Part shown: one piece after another, positions 26,216-40,241 of the stretch
Position numbering within the stretch: position 1 is the stretch's first letter
How the letters are laid out: the number at the start of each line of letters is the position of its first letter
Source: Antedon mediterranea
Taxonomy: Eukaryota; Echinodermata; Crinoidea; Comatulida; Antedonidae
NCBI RefSeq assembly: GCF_964355755.1
Contig: NC_092675.1
Coordinates: 13,593,312 to 13,657,311 of the forward strand
DNA: 64,000 nt
Direction: 5' to 3'
The notes under the pieces: model-generated
Told to the model about the DNA's origin: nothing
Databases searched by the model: none
What the model saw: the letters and a program-made list of their open reading frames with translations, nothing else
Position numbers and translations under genes: made by a program

Positions 26216-27447
26216 ACGTTTTAGACCATTTTGAGCATTTAGACAAAACTTTTTCACACAAAACACCAAAGTGCTTAGAATAGCTTCAAATCGCATTTGG
26301 AGACGTTTTAGACCATTTTGTGCATTTCGATGAAACTTGGTTACACAAAAACATCAAAGTGCTTAAAATCACATTATAAATCGTTTTAGACCATTTTGAG
26401 CATTTCGACAAAACTTTTTCACACAAAATACCAAAGTGCTTAGAATAGCTTCAAATCGCATTTGGAGACGTTTTAGACCATTTTGTGATTTTCGAAAAAA
26501 CTTTTTAACATAAAAACACCAAAGTGCTTAGAATAGCTTCAAATCACATTTGGAGACGTTTTAGACCATAAGTGCTTAGAATCACATTATAAACCGTTTT
26601 AGACCATTTTGAGCATTTCGATAACAATTTTCACACAAAAACATCAAAGAGCACAAAATAGCTTAATATCGTATTTAAAAACGTTTTAGACCATTTTGAG
26701 CATTTAGACAAAACTTTTTCACACAAAACACCAAAGTGCTTAGAATAGCTTCAAATCGCATTTGGAGACGTTTTAGACCAATTTGTGATTTTTGAAAAAA
26801 CTTGTTAACATAAAAACACCAAAGTGCTTAGAATAGCTTCAAATCACATTTGGAGACGTTTTAGACCATTTTGTGATTTTGAACAAACTTGTTAACATAA
26901 AAACACCAAAGTGCTTAGAATAGCTTCAAATCGCATTTGGCGACGTTTTAGACCATTTTGTGATTTTCGAAAAAACTTGTTAACATAAAAACACCAAAGT
27001 GCTTAGAATAGCTTCAAATCGTATTTGGAGACGTTTTAGATCATTTTGAGATTTTCGAAAAAACTTGGTTACACAAAAACATCAAAGTGCTTAAAATAAC
27101 ATTATAAACCGTTTTAGACCATTTTGAGCATTTCGATAACACTTTTCACACAAAAACATCAAAGAGCACAAAATAGCTTAATATCGTATTTAAAAACGTT
27201 TTAGACCATTTTGAGCATTTCGACAAAACTTTTTCACACAAAACACCAAAGTGCTTAGAATAGCTTCAAATCGCATTTGGGGACGTTTTAGACCAATTTG
27301 TGCATTTCGATGAAACTTGATTACACAAAAACATCAAAGTGCTTAAAATCACATTATAAACCGTTTTAGACCATTTTGAGCATTTCGATAACACTTTTCA
27401 CACAAAAACATCAAAGAGCACAAAATAGCTTAATATCGTATTTAAAA
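26216..27447 (+). repeat. HOR unit 17, 15-mer, 1232 bp (E-type)
   Basis: Third copy of the marked first-of-pair unit (tttggcg at the end of H, ttttagatc in J, tttgggg at the end of L). Offset from unit 20 is 4529 bp. Confidence 0.92.
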
Positions 27448-28591
27448 ACGTTTTAGACCATTTTGAGCATTTAGACAAAACTTTTTCACACAAAACACCA
27501 AAGTGCTTAGAATAGCTTCAAATCGCATTTGGAGACGTTTTAGACCATTTTGTGCATTTCGATGAAAGTTGGTTACACAAAAACATCAAAGTGCTTAAAA
27601 TCACATTATAAATCGTTTTAGACCATTTTGAGCATTTCGACAAAACTTTTTCACACAAAATACCAAAGTGCTTAGAATAGCTTCAAATCGCATTTGGAGA
27701 CGTTTTAGACCATTTTGTGATTTTCGAAAAAACTTTTTAACATAAAAACACCAAAGTGCTTAGAATAGCTTCAAATCACATTTGGAGACGTTTTAGACCA
27801 TAAGTGCTTAGAATCACATTATAAACCGTTTTAGACCATTTTGAGCATTTCGATAACAATTTTAACACAAAAACATCAAAGAGCACAAAATAGCTTAATA
27901 TCGTATTTAAAAATGTTTTAGACCATTTTGAGCATTTAGATAAAACTTTTTCACACAAAACACCAAAGTGCTTAGAATAGCTTCAAATCGCATTTGAAGA
28001 CGTTTTAGACCAATTTGTGATTTTTGAAAAAACTTGTTAACATAAAAACACCAAAGTGCTTAGAATAGCTTCAAATCACATTTGGAGACGTTTTAGCCCA
28101 TTTTGTGATTTTGAACAAACTTGTTAACATAAAAACACCAAAGTGCTTAGAATAGCTTCAAATCGCATTTGGAGACGTCTTAGACCATTTTGTGATTTTC
28201 GAAAAAACTTGTTAACATAAAAACACCAAAGTGCTTAAAATCACATTATAAACCGTTTTAGACCATTTTGAGTATTTCGATAACACTTTTCACACAAAAA
28301 CATCAAAGAGCACAAAATAGCTTAATATCGTATTTAAAAACGTTTTAGACCATTTTGAGCATTTCGACAAAACTTTTTCACACAAAACACCAAAGTGCTT
28401 AGAATAGCTTCAAATCGCATTTGGAGACGTTTTAGACCAATTTGTGCATTTCGATGAAACTTGATTACACAAAAACATCAAAGTGCTTAAAATCACATTA
28501 TAAACCGTTTTAGACCATTTTGAGCATTTCGATAACACTTTTCACACAAAAACATCAAAGAGCACAAAATAGCTTAATATCGTATTTAAAA
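27448..28591 (+). repeat. HOR unit 18, 14-mer, 1144 bp (E-type with I/J fusion)
   Basis: Copy of unit 12: I/J hybrid at 28175-28252, atttgaag, ttttagccc, acgtcttag and gagtatttcg are all present. Second of an E-type pair. Confidence 0.92.
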
Positions 28592-30744
28592 ACGTTTTAG
28601 ACCATTTTGAGCATTTAGACAAAACTTTTTCACACAAAACACCAAAGTGCTTAGAATAGCTTCAAATCGCATTTGGAGACGTTTTAGACCATTTTGTGCA
28701 TTTCGATGAAACTTGGTTACACAAAAACATCAAAGTGCTTAAAATCACATTATAAATCGTTTTAGACCATTTTGAGCATTTCGACAAAACTTTTTCACAC
28801 AAAATACCAAAGTGCTTAGAATAGCTTCAAATCGCATTTCGAGACGTTTTAGACCATTTTGTGATTTTCGAAAAAACTTTTTAACATAAAAACACCAAAG
28901 TGCTTAGAATAGCTTCAAATCACATTTGGAGACGTTTTAGACCATTTTGTGATTTTCGAAAAAACTTGTTAACATAAAAACACGAAAGTGCATAGAATAG
29001 CTTCAAATCGCATTTGGAAACGTTTTAGACCATTTTGTGATTTTCGAAAAAAATTGTTGACATAAAAACACCAAAGTGCTTAGAATCACATTATAAACCG
29101 TTTTAGACCATTTTGAGCATTTCGATAAAAATTTTCACAAAAAAACATCAAAGAGCACAAAATAGCTTAATATCGTATTTAAAAATGTTTTAGACCATTT
29201 TGAGCATTTAGATAAAACTTTTTCACACAAAACACCAAAGTGCTTAGAATAGCTTCAAATCGCATTTGGAGACGTTTTAGACCATTTTGTGATTTTTGAA
29301 AAAACTTGTTAACATAAAAACACCAAAGTGCTTAGAATAGCTTCAAATCACATTTGGAGACGTTTTAGACCATTTTGTGATTTTCGAAAAAACTTGTTAA
29401 CATAAAAACACGAAAGTGCTTAGAATAGCTTCAAATCGCATTTGGAAACGTTTTAGACCATTTTGTGATTTTCGAAAAAACTTGTTAACATAAAAACACG
29501 AAAGTGCTTAGAATAGCTTCAAATCGCATTTGGAGACGTTTTAGACCATTTTGTGATTTTCGAAAAAAACTTGTTAACATAAAAACACGAAAGTGCTTAG
29601 AATAGCTTCAAATCACATTTGGAGACGTTTTAGACCATTTTGTGATTTTTGAAAAAACTTGTTAACATAAAAACACGAAAGTGCTTAGAACAGCTTCAAA
29701 TCGCATTTGGAAACGTTTTAGACCAATTTGTGCATTTCGATGAAACTTGATTACACAAAAACACCAAAGGATTTAGAATAGCTTCAAATCGCATTTGGAG
29801 ACGTTTTAGACCATTTTGTGATTTTGAAAAAACTTGTTAACATAAAAACACCAAAGTGCTTAGAATAGCTTCAAATCGCATTTGGAGACGTTTTAGACCA
29901 TTTTGTGATTTTCGAAAAAAACTTGTTAACATAAAAACACCAAAGTGCTTAGAATAGCTTCAAATCGTATTTGGAGACGTTTTAGACCATTTTGAGATTT
30001 TCGAAAAAACTTGGTTACACAAAAACATCAAAGTGCTTAAAATCACATTATAAACCGTTTTAGACCATTTTGAGCATTTCGATAACACTTTTCACACAAA
30101 AACATCAAAGAGCACAAAATAGCTTAATATCGTATTTAAAAACGTTTTAGACCATTTTGAGCATTTCGACAAAACTTTTTCACACAAAACACCAAAGTGC
30201 TTAGAATAGCTTCAAATCGCATTTGGAGACGTTTTAGACCAATTTGTGATTTTTGAAAAAACTTGTTAACATAAAAACACCAAAGTGTTTAGAATAGCTT
30301 CAAATCGCATTTGGAGACGTTTTAGACCAATTTGTGATTTTCGAAAAAACTTATCAACATAAAAACACCAAAGGGTTTAGAATAGCTTCAAATCGCATTT
30401 GGAGACGTTTTAGACCATTTTGTGATTTTGAAAAAACTTGTTAACATAAAAACACCAAAGTGCTTAGAATAGCTTCAAATCGCATTTGGAGACGTTTTAG
30501 ACCATTTTGTGATTTTCGAAAAAACTTGTTAACATAAAAACACCAAAGTGCTTAGAATAGCTTCAAATCGTATTTGGAGACGTTTTAGACCATTTTGAGA
30601 TTTTCGAAAAAAGTTGGTTACACAAAAACATCAAAGTGCTTAAAATCACATTATAAACCGTTTTAGACCATTTTGAGCATTTCGGTAACACTTTTCACAC
30701 AAAAACATCAAAGAGCACAAAATAGCTTAATATCGTATTTAAAA
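28592..30744 (+). repeat. HOR unit 19, 25-mer, 2153 bp
   Basis: Order as unit 10 with a full-length B. A-B-C are of the unit 13/22 kind (C ends atttcgag) while D2 onward is of the unit 10/16 kind (gtgcatagaat), so a switch lies in C/D at about 28841. I at 29888-29976 is 89 bp. Confidence 0.9.
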
Positions 30745-31976
30745 ACGTTTTAGACCATTTTGAGCATTTAGACAAAACTTTTTCACACAAAACACCAAAG
30801 TGCTTAGAATAGCTTCAAATCGCATTTGGAGACGTTTTAGACCATTTTGTGCATTTCGATGAAACTTGGTTACACAAAAACATCAAAGTGCTTAAAATCA
30901 CATTATAAATCGTTTTAGACCATTTTGAGCATTTCGACAAAACTTTTTCACACAAAATACCAAAGTGCTTAGAATAGCTTCAAATCGCATTTGGAGACGT
31001 TTTAGACCATTTTGTGATTTTCGAAAAAACTTTTTAACATAAAAACACCAAAGTGCTTAGAATAGCTTCAAATCACATTTGGAGACGTTTTAGACCATAA
31101 GTGCTTAGAATCACATTATAAACCGTTTTAGACCATTTTGAGCATTTCGATAACAATTTTCACACAAAAACATCAAAGAGCACAAAATAGCTTAATATCG
31201 TATTTAAAAACGTTTTAGACCATTTTGAGCATTTAGACAAAACTTTTTCACACAAAACACCAAAGTGCTTAGAATAGCTTCAAATCGCATTTGGAGACGT
31301 TTTAGACCAATTTGTGATTTTTGAAAAAACTTGTTAACATAAAAACACCAAAGTGCTTAGAATAGCTTCAAATCACATTTGGAGACGTTTTAGACCATTT
31401 TGTGATTTTGAACAAACTTGTTAACATAAAAACACCAAAGTGCTTAGAATAGCTTCAAATCGCATTTGGCGACGTTTTAGACCATTTTGTGATTTTCGAA
31501 AAAACTTGTTAACATAAAAACACCAAAGTGCTTAGAATAGCTTCAAATCGTATTTGGAGACGTTTTAGATCATTTTGAGATTTTCGAAAAAACTTGGTTA
31601 CACAAAAACATCAAAGTGCTTAAAATAACATTCTAAACCGTTTTAGACCATTTTGAGCATTTCGATAACACTTTTCACACAAAAACATCAAAGAGCACAA
31701 AATAGCTTAATATCGTATTTAAAAACGTTTTAGACCATTTTGAGCATTTCGACAAAACTTTTTCACACAAAACACCAAAGTGCTTAGAATAGCTTCAAAT
31801 CGCATTTGGGGACGTTTTAGACCAATTTGTGCATTTCGATGAAACTTGATTACACAAAAACATCAAAGTGTTTAAAATCACATTATAAACCGTTTTAGAC
31901 CATTTTGAGCATTTCGATAACACTTTTCACACAAAAACATCAAAGAGCACAAAATAGCTTAATATCGTATTTAAAA
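30745..31976 (+). repeat. HOR unit 20, 15-mer, 1232 bp (E-type)
   Basis: Fourth copy of the marked first-of-pair unit. J has acattctaaacc, a private change, and M has aaagtgtttaaaatc. Confidence 0.92.
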
Positions 31977-33120
31977 ACGTTTTAGACCATTTTGAGCATT
32001 TAGACAAAACTTTTTCACACAAAACACCAAAGTGCTTAGAATAGCTTCAAATCGCATTTGGAGACGTTTTAGACCATTTTGTGCATTTCGATGAAAGTTG
32101 GTTACACAAAAACATCAAAGTGCTTAAAATCACATTATAAATCGTTTTAGACCATTTTGAGCATTTCGACAAAACTTTTTCACACAAAATACCAAAGTGC
32201 TTAGAATAGCTTCAAATCGCATTTGGAGACGTTTTAGACCATTTTGTGATTTTCGAAAAAACTTTTTAACATAAAAACACCAAAGTGCTTAGAATAGCTT
32301 CAAATCACATTTGGAGACGTTTTAGACCATAAGTGCTTAGAATCACATTATAAACCGTTTTAGACCATTTTGAGCATTTCGATAACAATTTTAACACAAA
32401 AACATCAAAGAGCACAAAATAGCTTAATATCGTATTTAAAAATGTTTTAGACCATTTTGAGCATTTAGATAAAACTTTTTCACACAAAACACCAAAGTGC
32501 TTAGAATAGCTTCAAATCGCATTTGAAGACGTTTTAGACCAATTTGTGATTTTTGAAAAAACTTGTTAACATAAAAACACCAAAGTGCTTAGAATAGCTT
32601 CAAATCACATTTGGAGACGTTTTAGCCCATTTTGTGATTTTGAACAAACTTGTTAACATAAAAACACCAAAGTGCTTAGAATAGCTTCAAATCGCATTTG
32701 GAGACGTCTTAGACCATTTTGTGATTTTCGAAAAAACTTGTTAACATAAAAACACCAAAGTGCTTAAAATCACATTATAAACCGTTTTAGACCATTTTGA
32801 GTATTTCGATAACACTTTTCACACAAAAACATCAAAGAGCACAAAATAGCTTAATATCGTATTTAAAAACGTTTTAGACCATTTTGAGCATTTCGACAAA
32901 ACTTTTTCACACAAAACACCAAAGTGCTTAGAATAGCTTCAAATCGCATTTGGAGACGTTTTAGACCAATTTGTGCATTTCGATGAAACTTGATTACACA
33001 AAAACATCAAAGTGCTTAAAATCACATTATAAACCGTTTTAGACCATTTTGAGCATTTCGATAACACTTTTCACACAAAAACATCAAAGAGCACAAAATA
33101 GCTTAATATCGTATTTAAAA
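31977..33120 (+). repeat. HOR unit 21, 14-mer, 1144 bp (E-type with I/J fusion)
   Basis: Third copy of the unit 12 structure, with the I/J hybrid starting at about 32704. Second of an E-type pair. Confidence 0.92.
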
Positions 33121-35689
33121 ACGTTTTAGACCATTTTGAGCATTTAGACAAAACTTTTTCACACAAAACACCAAAGTGCTTAGAATAGCTTCAAATCGCA
33201 TTTGGAGACGTTTTAGACCATTTTGTGCATTTCGATGAAACTTGGTTACACAAAAACATCAAAGTGCTTAAAATCACATTATAAATCGTTTTAGACCATT
33301 TTGAGCATTTCGACAAAACTTTTTCACACAAAATACCAAAGTGCTTAGAATAGCTTCAAATCGCATTTCGAGACGTTTTAGACCATTTTGTGATTTTCGA
33401 AAAAACTTTTTAACATAAAAACACCAAAGTGCTTAGAATAGCTTCAAATCACATTTGGAGACATTTTAGACCATTTTGTGATTTTCGAAAAAACTTGTTA
33501 ACATAAAAACACGAAAGTGCTTAGAATAGCTTCAAATCGCATTTGGAAACGTTTTAGACCATTTTGTGATTTTCGAAAAAAATTGTTAACATAAAAACAC
33601 CAAAGTGCTTAGAATCACATTATAAACCGTTTTAGACCATTTTGAGCATTTCGATAACAATTTTCACACAAAAACATCAAAGAGCACAAAATAGCTTAAT
33701 ATCGTATTTAAAAATGTTTTAGACCATTTTGAGCATTTAGATAAAACTTTTTCACACAAAACACCAAAGTGCTTAGAATAGCTTCAAATCGCATTTGGAA
33801 ACGTTTTAGACCATTTTGTGATTTTCGAAAAAAATTGTTAACATAAAAACACCAAAGTGCTTAGAATCACATTATAAACCGTTTTAGACCAATTTGAGCA
33901 TTTCGATAACAATTTTCACACAAAAACATCAAAGAGCACAAAATAGCTTAATATCGTATTTAAAAATGTTTTAGACCATTTTGAGCATTTAGATAAAACT
34001 TTTTCACACAAAACACCAAAGTGCTTAGAATAGCTTCAAATCGCATTTGGAGACGTTTTAGACCATTTTGTGATTTTTGAAAAAAACTTGTTAACATAAA
34101 AACACCAAAGTGCTTAGAATAGCTTCAAATCACATTTGGAGACGTTTTAGACCATTTTGTGATTTTCGAAAAAACTTTTTAACATAAAAACACCAAAGTG
34201 CTTAGAATAGCTTCAAATCACATTTGGAGACGTTTTAGACCATTTTGTGATTTTTGAAAAAACTTGTTAACATAAAAACACGAAAGTGCTTAGAATAGCT
34301 TCAAATCGCATTTGGAAACGTTTTAGACCATTTTGTGATTTTCGAAAAAGATTGTTAACATAAAAACACCAAAGTGTTTAGAATAGCTTCAAATCGCATT
34401 TGGAGACGGTTTAGACCATTTTGTGATTTTGAAAAAACTTGTTAACATAAAAACACCAAAGTGCTTAGAATAGCTTCAAATCGCATTTGGAGACGTTTTA
34501 GACCATTTTGTGATTTTCGAAAAAACTTGTTAACATAAAAACACCAAAGTGCTTAGAATAGCTTCAAATCGTATTTGGAGACGTTTTAGACCATTTTGAG
34601 ATTTTCGAAAAAACTTGGTTACACAAAAACATCAAAGTGCTTAAAATCACATTATAAACCGTTTTAGACCATTTTGAGCATTTCGATAACACTTTTCACA
34701 CAAAAACATCAAAGAGCACAAAATAGCTTAATATCGTATTTAAAAACGTTTTAGACCATTTTGAGCATTTCGACACAACTTTTTCACACAAAACACCAAA
34801 GTGCTTAGAATAGCTTCAAATCGCATTTGGAGACGTTTTAGACCAATTTGTGCATTTCGATGAAACTTGATTACACAAAAACATCAAAGTGCTTAAAATC
34901 ACATTATAAACCGTTTTAGACCATTTTGAGCATTTCGATAACACTTTTCACACAAAAACATCAAAGAGCACAAAATAGCTTAATATCGTATTTAAAAATG
35001 TTTTAGACCATTTTGAGCATTTAGATAAAACTTTTTCACACAAAACACCAAAGTGCTTAGAATAGCTTCAAATCGCATTTGGAGACGTTTTAGACCATTT
35101 TGTGATTTTTGAAAAAACTTGTTAACATAAAAACACCAAAGTGCTTAGAATAGCTTCAAATCACATTTGGAGACGTTTTAGACCATTTTGTGATTTTCGA
35201 AAAAACTTGTTAACATAAAAACACGAAAGTGCTTAGAATAGCTTCAAATCGCATTTGGAAACGTTTTAGACCATTTTGTGATTTTCGAAAAAACTTGTTA
35301 ACATAAAAACACGAAAGTGCTTAGAATAGCTTCAAATCGCATTTGGAGACGTTTTAGACCATTTTGTGATTTTCGAAAAAACTTGTTAACATAAAAACAC
35401 GAAAGTGCTTAGAATAGCTTCAAATCACATTTGGAGACGTTTTAGACCATTTTGTGATTTTTGAAAAAACTTGTTAACATAAAAACACGAAAGTGCTTAG
35501 AATAGCTTCAAATCGCATTTGGAAACGTTTTAGACCAATTTGTGCATTTCGATGAAACTTGATTACACAAAAACATCAAAGTGCTTAAAATCACATTATA
35601 AACCGTTTTAGACCATTTTGAGCATTTCGATAACACTTTTCACACAAAAACATTAAAGAGCACAAAATAGCTTAATATCGTATTTAAAA
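33121..35689 (+). repeat. HOR unit 22, 30-mer, 2569 bp
   Basis: Same order as unit 13, 15,490 bp away, including the doubled X-F-A' triad (33549-34052) with accaatttgagc in the second F. It lacks the extra A of unit 13's last K. L has gacacaact, a private change. Confidence 0.91.
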
Positions 35690-38600
35690 ACGTTTTAGAC
35701 CATTTTGAGCATTTAGACAAAACTTTTTCACACAAAACACCAAAGTGCTTAGAATAGCTTCAAATCGCATTTGGAGACGTTTTAGACCATTTTGTGCATT
35801 TCGATGAAACTTGGTTACACAAAAACATCAAAGTGCTTAAAATCACATTATAAATCGTTTTAGACCATTTTGAGCATTTCGACAAAACTTTTTCACACAA
35901 AATACCAAAGTGCTTAGAATAGCTTCAAATCGCATTTCGAGACGTTTTAGACCATTTTGTGATTTTCGAAAAAACTTTTTAACATAAAAACACCAAAGTG
36001 CTTAGAATAGCTTCAAATCACATTTGGAGACATTTTAGACCATTTTGTGATTTTCAAAAAAACTTGTTAACATAAAAACACGAAAGTTCTTAGAATAGCT
36101 TCAAATCGCATTTGGAAACGTTTTAGACCATTTTGTGATTTTCGAAAAAAATTGTTAACATAAAAACACCAAAGTGCTTAGAATCACATTATAAACCGTT
36201 TTAGACCATTTTGAGCATTTCGATAACAATTTTCACACAAAAACATCAAAGAGCACAAAATAGCTTAATATCGTATTTAAAAATGTTTTAGACCATTTTG
36301 AGCATTTAGATAAAACTTTTTCACACAAAACACCAAAGTGCTTAGAATAGCTTCAAATCGCATTTGGAGACGTTTTAGACCATTTTGTGATTTTTGAAAA
36401 AACTTGTTAACATAAAAACACCAAAGTGCTTAGAATAGCTTCAAATCACATTTTGATACGTTTTAGCCCATTTTGTGATTTTCGAAAAAACATGTTAACA
36501 TAAAAACACGAAAGTGCTTAGAATAGCTTCAAATCACATTTGGAGACGTTTTAGACCATTTTGTGATTTTTGAAAAAACTTGTTAACATAAAAACACGAA
36601 AGTGCTTAGAATAGCTTCAAATCGCATTTGGAAACGTTTTAGACCATTTTGTGATTTTCGAAAAAGATTGTTAACATAAAAACACCAAAGTGCTTAGAAT
36701 CACATTATAAACCGTTTTAGACCATTTTGAGCATTTCGATAACAATTTTCACACAAAAACATCAAAGAGCACAAAATAGCTTAATATCGTATTTAAAAAT
36801 GTTTTAGACCATTTTGAGCATTTAGATAAAACTTTTTCACACAAAACACCAAAGTGCTTAGAATAGCTTCAAATCGCATTTGGAGACGGTTTAGACCATT
36901 TTGTGATTTTGAAAAAACTTGTTAACATAAAAACACCAAAGTGCTTAGAATAGCTTCAAATCGCATTTGGAGACGTTTTAGACCATTTTGTGATTTTCGA
37001 AAAAACTTGTTAACATAAAAACACCAAAGTGCTTAGAATAGCTTCAAATCGTATTTGGAGACGTTTTAGACCATTTTGAGATTTTCGAAAAAACTTGGTT
37101 ACACAAAAACATCAAAGTGCTTAAAATCACATTATAAACCGTTTTAGACCATTTTGAGCATTTCGATAACACTTTTCACACAAAAACATCAAAGAGCACA
37201 AAATAGCTTAATATCGTATTTAAAAACGTTTTAGACCATTTTGAGCATTTCGACAAAACTTTTTCACACAAAACACCAAAGTGCTTAGAATAGCTTCAAA
37301 TCGCATTTGGAGACGTTTTAGACCAATTTGTGATTTTTGAAAAAACTTGTTAACATAAAAACACCAAAGTGCTTAGAATAGCTTCAAATCACATTTGGAG
37401 ACGTTTTAGACCATTTTGTGATTTTCGAAAAAACTTGTTAACATAAAAACACGAAAGTGCTTAGAATAGCTTCAAATCGCATTTGGAGACGTTTTAGAAC
37501 ATTTTGTGTTTTTCGAAAAAAACTGTTAACATAAAAACACCAAAGTGCTTAGAATAGCTTAAAATCGCATTTGGAGACGTTTTAGACCATTTTTTGATTT
37601 TTGAAAAAACTTGTTAACATAAAAACACCAAAGTGCTTAGAATAGCTTCAAATCACATTTGGAGACGTTTTAGACCATTTTGTGATTTTCGAAAAAAATT
37701 GTTGACATAAAAACACCAAAGTGCTTAGAATCACATTATAAACCGTTTTAGACCATTTTGAGCATTTCGATAAAAATTTTCACAAAAAAACATCAAAGAG
37801 CACAAAATAGCTTAATATCGTATTTAAAAATGTTTTAGACCATTTTGAGCATTTAGATAAAACTTTTTCACACAAAACACCAAAGTGCTTAGAATAGCTT
37901 CAAATCGCATTTGGAGACGTTTTAGACCATTTTGTGATTTTTGAAAAAACTTGTTAACATAAAAACACCAAAGTGCTTAGAATAGCTTCAAATCACATTT
38001 GGAGACGTTTTAGACCATTTTGTGATTTTCGAAAAAACTTGTTAACATAAAAACACGAAAGTGCTTAGAATAGCTTCAAATCGCATTTGGAAACGTTTTA
38101 GACCATTTTGTGATTTTCGAAAAAACTTGTTAACATAAAAACACGAAAGTGCTTAGAATAGCTTCAAATCGCATTTGGAGACGTTTTAGACCATTTTGTG
38201 ATTTTCGAAAAAAACTTGTTAACATAAAAACACGAAAGTGCTTAGAATAGCTTCAAATCACATTTGGAGACGTTTTAGACCATTTTGTGATTTTTGAAAA
38301 AACTTGTTAACATAAAAACACGAAAGTGCTTAGAACAGCTTCAAATCGCATTTGGAAACGTTTTAGACCAATTTGTGCATTTCGATGAAACTTGATTACA
38401 CAAAAACACCAAAGGATTTAGAATAGCTTCAAATCGCATTTGGAGACGTTTTAGACCATTTTGTGATTTTGAAAAAACTTGTTAACATAAAAACACCAAA
38501 GTGCTTAGAATAGCTTCAAATCGCATTTGGAGACGTTTTAGACCATTTTGTGATTTTCGAAAAAACTTGTTAACATAAAAACACCAAAGTGCTTAGAATA

Positions 38601-39388
38601 GCTTCAAATCGTATTTGGAGACGTTTTAGACCATTTTGAGATTTTCGAAAAAACTTGGTTACACAAAAACATCAAAGTGCTTAAAATCACATTATAAACC
38701 GTTTTAGACCATTTTGAGCATTTCGATAACACTTTTCACACAAAAACATCAAAGAGCACAAAATAGCTTAATATCGTATTTAAAAACGTTTTAGACCATT
38801 TTGAGCATTTCGACAAAACTTTTTCACACAAAACACCAAAGTGCTTAGAATAGCTTCAAATCGCATTTGGAGACGTTTTAGACCAATTTGTGATTTTTGA
38901 AAAAACTTGTTAACATAAAAACACCAAAGTGTTTAGAATAGCTTCAAATCGCATTTGGAGACGTTTTAGACCAATTTGTGATTTTCGAAAAAACTTATCA
39001 ACATAAAAACACCAAAGGGTTTAGAATAGCTTCAAATCGCATTTGGAGACGTTTTAGACCATTTTGTGATTTTGAAAAAACTTGTTAACATAAAAACACC
39101 AAAGTGCTTAGAATAGCTTCAAATCGCATTTGGAGACGTTTTAGACCATTTTGTGATTTTCGAAAAAACTTGTTAACATAAAAACACCAAAGTGCTTAGA
39201 ATAGCTTCAAATCGTATTTGGAGACGTTTTAGACCATTTTGAGATTTTCGAAAAAAGTTGGTTACACAAAAACATCAAAGTGCTTAAAATCACATTATAA
39301 ACCGTTTTAGACCATTTTGAGCATTTCGGTAACACTTTTCACACAAAAACATCAAAGAGCACAAAATAGCTTAATATCGTATTTAAAA
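35690..39388 (+). repeat. HOR unit 23, 43-mer, 3699 bp
   Basis: Order A B C D D2 X F A' G d G X F A' H' I J K L G d d G X F A' G d d d G M/d H' I J K L G d H' I J K. To about 37692 it follows unit 14. At X (37665-37742, gttgacata) it switches to unit 10-like order. The longest unit between A-B cassettes. Confidence 0.88.
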
Positions 39389-40241
39389 ACGTTTTAGACC
39401 ATTTTGAGCATTTAGACAAAACTTTTTCACACAAAACACCAAAGTGCTTAGAATAGCTTCAAATCGCATTTGGAGACGTTTTAGACCATTTTGTGCATTT
39501 CGATGAAACTTGGTTACACAAAAACATCAAAGTGCTTAAAATCACATTATAAATCGTTTTAGACCATTTTGAGCATTTCGACAAAACTTTTTCACACAAA
39601 ATACCAAAGTGCTTAGAATAGCTTCAAATCGCATTTGGAGACGTTTTAGACCATTTTGTGATTTTCGAAAAAACTTTTTAACATAAAAACACCAAAGTGC
39701 TTAGAATAGCTTCAAATCACATTTGGAGACGTTTTAGACCAATTTGTGATTTTCGAAAAAACTTATCAACATAAAAACACCAAAGGGTTTAGAATAGCTT
39801 CAAATCGCATTTGGAGACGTTTTAGACCATTTTGTGATTTTGAAAAAACTTGTTAACATAAAAACACGAAAGTGCTTAGAATAGCTTCAAATCGCATTTG
39901 GAGACGTTTTAGACCATTTTGTGATTTTCGAAAAAACTTGTTAACATAAAAACACGAAAGTGCTTAGAATAGCTTCAAATCACATTTGGAGACGTTTTAG
40001 ACTATTTTGTGATTTTTGAAAAAACTTAACATAAAAACACGAAAGTGCTTAGAATAGCTTCAAATCGCATTTGGAAACGTTTTAGACCAATTTGTGCATT
40101 TCGATGAAACTTGATTACACAAAAACATCAAAGTGCTTAAAATCACATTATAAACCGTTTTAGACCATTTTGAGCATTTCGATAACACTTTTCACACAAA
40201 AACATTAAAGAGCACAAAATAGCTTAATATCGTATTTAAAA
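39389..40241 (+). repeat. HOR unit 24, 10-mer, 853 bp
   Basis: Order A B C D d H'/d d G M K. The d at 39729 has cttatcaac. H'/d (39817-39903) joins an H' start to a cacgaaag second half. G (39992-40076) is only 85 bp (cttaacat lacks 3 bp) and has ttttagactatttt. Confidence 0.88.

Larger units (their letters stand above)
24478..28840 (+). repeat. 4.5 kb tandem duplicate, first copy (4363 bp)
   Basis: Collinear with 28841-33369 (4529 bp), directly adjacent; shorter because of the I/K fusion at 26128 and single-base changes. Ends at the atttcgag of C, where the second copy begins. Confidence 0.87.
28841..37692 (+). repeat. Segmental duplicate, right copy (offset 15,490 bp)
   Basis: Partner of 13351-22202. 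It contains units 19 (from D), 20, 21, 22 and the first part of 23 in the same order as units 10-14. Rare marks are shared, including the 89 bp d monomer, ttcggtaac, the I/J fusion and the doubled X-F-A'. Confidence 0.88.
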
